Source of the DNA: Eutrigla gurnardus
Lineage: Eukaryota; Chordata; Actinopteri; Perciformes; Triglidae
Reading direction: 5' to 3'
Length of the DNA stretch: 64,000 nucleotides
Assembly (NCBI GenBank): GCA_963514095.1
Contig: OY741280.1
Location: 23,690,841 to 23,754,840 of the forward strand
Shown in pieces: positions 62,507 to 64,000 of this stretch. The notes beneath the pieces were generated by a model that worked only from the letters and a program-made list of their open reading frames with translations, had not been told where the DNA came from and ran no database searches. A program made the translations under genes and the position numbers. How positions within the stretch are numbered: position 1 is the stretch's first letter; each line of letters begins with the position of its first letter.

Positions 62507-64000
62507 CAGTGGCGTGTTCAGGGAGTGGCCTAGGGTGGCACGGGCCACCCCTGAAATCTGATTGGCCACCCCAAGTGCCACCCCAATATTCACGGCACTG
62601 AAGGTAAACTGGAAGCTTGTTTAGAGTTGCAGTTTCTTCTCAAACCTGAGAGGCAGCAGAGATGCGCTAAAGTAGTATGTAGCCTGCAAAAAAAAAGTCC
62701 CGAAGAAGAAGAAGTTTGAGCAAACCTACACGTGAAACAAACTGTCTATGGAAGCAACACGTTTCTGGAGCGTCGTCGAGAAAGATGTGAGAAACCTACA
62801 TTTCACTACACTTACTGTGCCTGTAGTTAAAAGCTGTAACGGTAATAAGCTAAACGTTTATCCTGTCTTGTTTTATTTCTTTTTATTGTAATTGGCACAA
62901 GGCTGTCATCATCTCATCTCATTAGCAAACACTGTTTTGACTGTCAACGATGCTAAAGCTAACATTTAGCTATTCTGTACTGCGTAACATTGTTATGTTA
63001 GACCCGTGTAACATCAATATCATTCGTGTGTATGCACAATTATCTATTGTACAACATATAAGAATGTCGTGCATTATGGAACTATTACAGTATGAAAAGA
63101 GGTCAGAATATTAAGGATTTCTTCATAAGGAATAAATCCAAAATAGAGCCAGAGCAGGGGCAGAGCAGTCAGTCAGAGGATGAGAGCCAGGCTTCAGCTT
63201 CAGCCTTTGAGAAGTCTGTTCTCATGTTTGAACTTACTCATTTGGTTTGACTGTAACATACCACTTAGTTTACTAAGGAAAGGCTGATTGTATAATCATT
63301 TTAATCACAGTTTCTGTGGATGTACATGTGGATGGTAAAGAGGAAAGACCCTCAACATCACAAACAGATCAGGGTATGTATGAATTTACCTTCTTTAAAA
63401 CATTATGTGCATTGATTCGAACTGGGATATTTCACTTATACTACAGTGGCATATACTGTCATTAAGCATGTAGACACATTTTTTAACAAGCGTGTAGACA
63501 CATTTTTTAACAATGCTGGTGTGAAAAGCCTAAATGTGACAATTTGACATATAAATGAATGATACAATCTCTGTATTGCTTCAGGTGTGTCCAGTGCTGC
63601 TGACAATCCAGAGGTTCCTGCAGGCCATGCACAGGGGGATAGTGGTGTGGCAGCCCCTTTTCGTCGGCCCGGACCTATTGGTATGTCTTAACAATTCATT
63701 TAAGTCAAATCAGTGAATTAAATGACACTTAAAGGTTCTGATTCCCATACATTTGTCACTTACAGATATTTCACAGTCAAGAGCAGCAGGACCCACTCAA
63801 CCCCGGTTAAAGATATATCCAAAAACCATGCAAGGAGAGAAGAGGAGGTCATTCAATCCATCTTGGTACAACACGTTTTCATGGCTTGAGTACTCATGAA
63901 AGACTGCGCTTACTGCTATGCATGCAGACACTTCTCTTTGCCTAGCACGTCAGAATCCGTTTTTACCTCAGAATCCGGCTTTTCACATTGGAAAAAAGCA
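62507..64000 (+). pseudogene. hAT transposon, 5' part, with decayed TTF-zinc-finger transposase
   Basis: Starts CAGTGGCG, a typical hAT terminus. A coding start at 63092 (MKRGQNIKDFFIRNKSK) resembles the N-termini of hAT/ZMYM1-like transposases. Likely further exons: 63311-63373, 63585-63680 and from 63766, with consistent phases between the last three (…RPGPI|DISQSRAAG…); the donor of the first exon is not resolved. The last exon encodes a TTF-type zinc finger (RSFNPSWYNTFSWLEYS, then CAYCYACRHFSLPS). These two parts are in different frames, separated by a TGA at 63896-63898, so the copy is broken. The remainder lies beyond the window. Confidence 0.7.

Overview
This 64 kb window is vertebrate genomic DNA, almost certainly from a ray-finned (teleost, probably percomorph) fish. 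Four multi-exon genes with GT-AG introns match vertebrate families residue by residue. The introns are short and full of (GT)n/(AC)n microsatellites, and tRNA-derived SINEs and hAT-type DNA elements are present. All coordinates, splice joins and reading frames were worked out by hand; no search was run.

Layout. (1) 469-8399 (+): the 3' half of carmil1 (capping protein regulator), 18 exons, with the N-terminal part before the window. (2) about 9.6-14.0 kb (+): scgn (secretagogin, six EF-hands); its first exon has been invaded by a 12-bp coding minisatellite and no in-frame ATG is visible. (3) 14.4-22.7 kb (+): a recent 4.3-kb tandem duplication. Each copy carries a four-exon gene for a signal-peptide protein made almost wholly of Tyr/Gln/Pro/Lys/Ser repeats (844 and 655 aa). 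I do not recognise this family, and it is the best candidate for something undescribed. (4) 25.7-52.7 kb (+): complete mtss1 (I-BAR/WH2 actin regulator, 15 coding exons including a 12-nt microexon, 751 aa) with a CpG-island promoter and a 3.5-kb 3' UTR. (5) 55.8-59.1 kb (-): the C-terminal 137 residues of tmem65. (6) 59.5-64 kb: transposon-derived DNA, ending in the 5' part of a decayed hAT element with a TTF-type zinc finger.

In human, CARMIL1-SCGN lie together on 6p22 and MTSS1-TMEM65 lie close together on 8q24, so this window joins two conserved blocks. The join, at 22.7-25.3 kb, lies just after the duplicated repeat-protein genes.

Repeats dominate the non-coding space. Notable ones are 70-bp tandem units that each carry a CTCF-like core (forward in carmil1, reverse in scgn and mostly reverse in mtss1), a 4.5-kb T-rich satellite in an mtss1 intron, a 676-bp element with perfect 45-bp terminal inverted repeats, and long (GT)n tracts that run straight into splice sites of scgn, mtss1 and tmem65.
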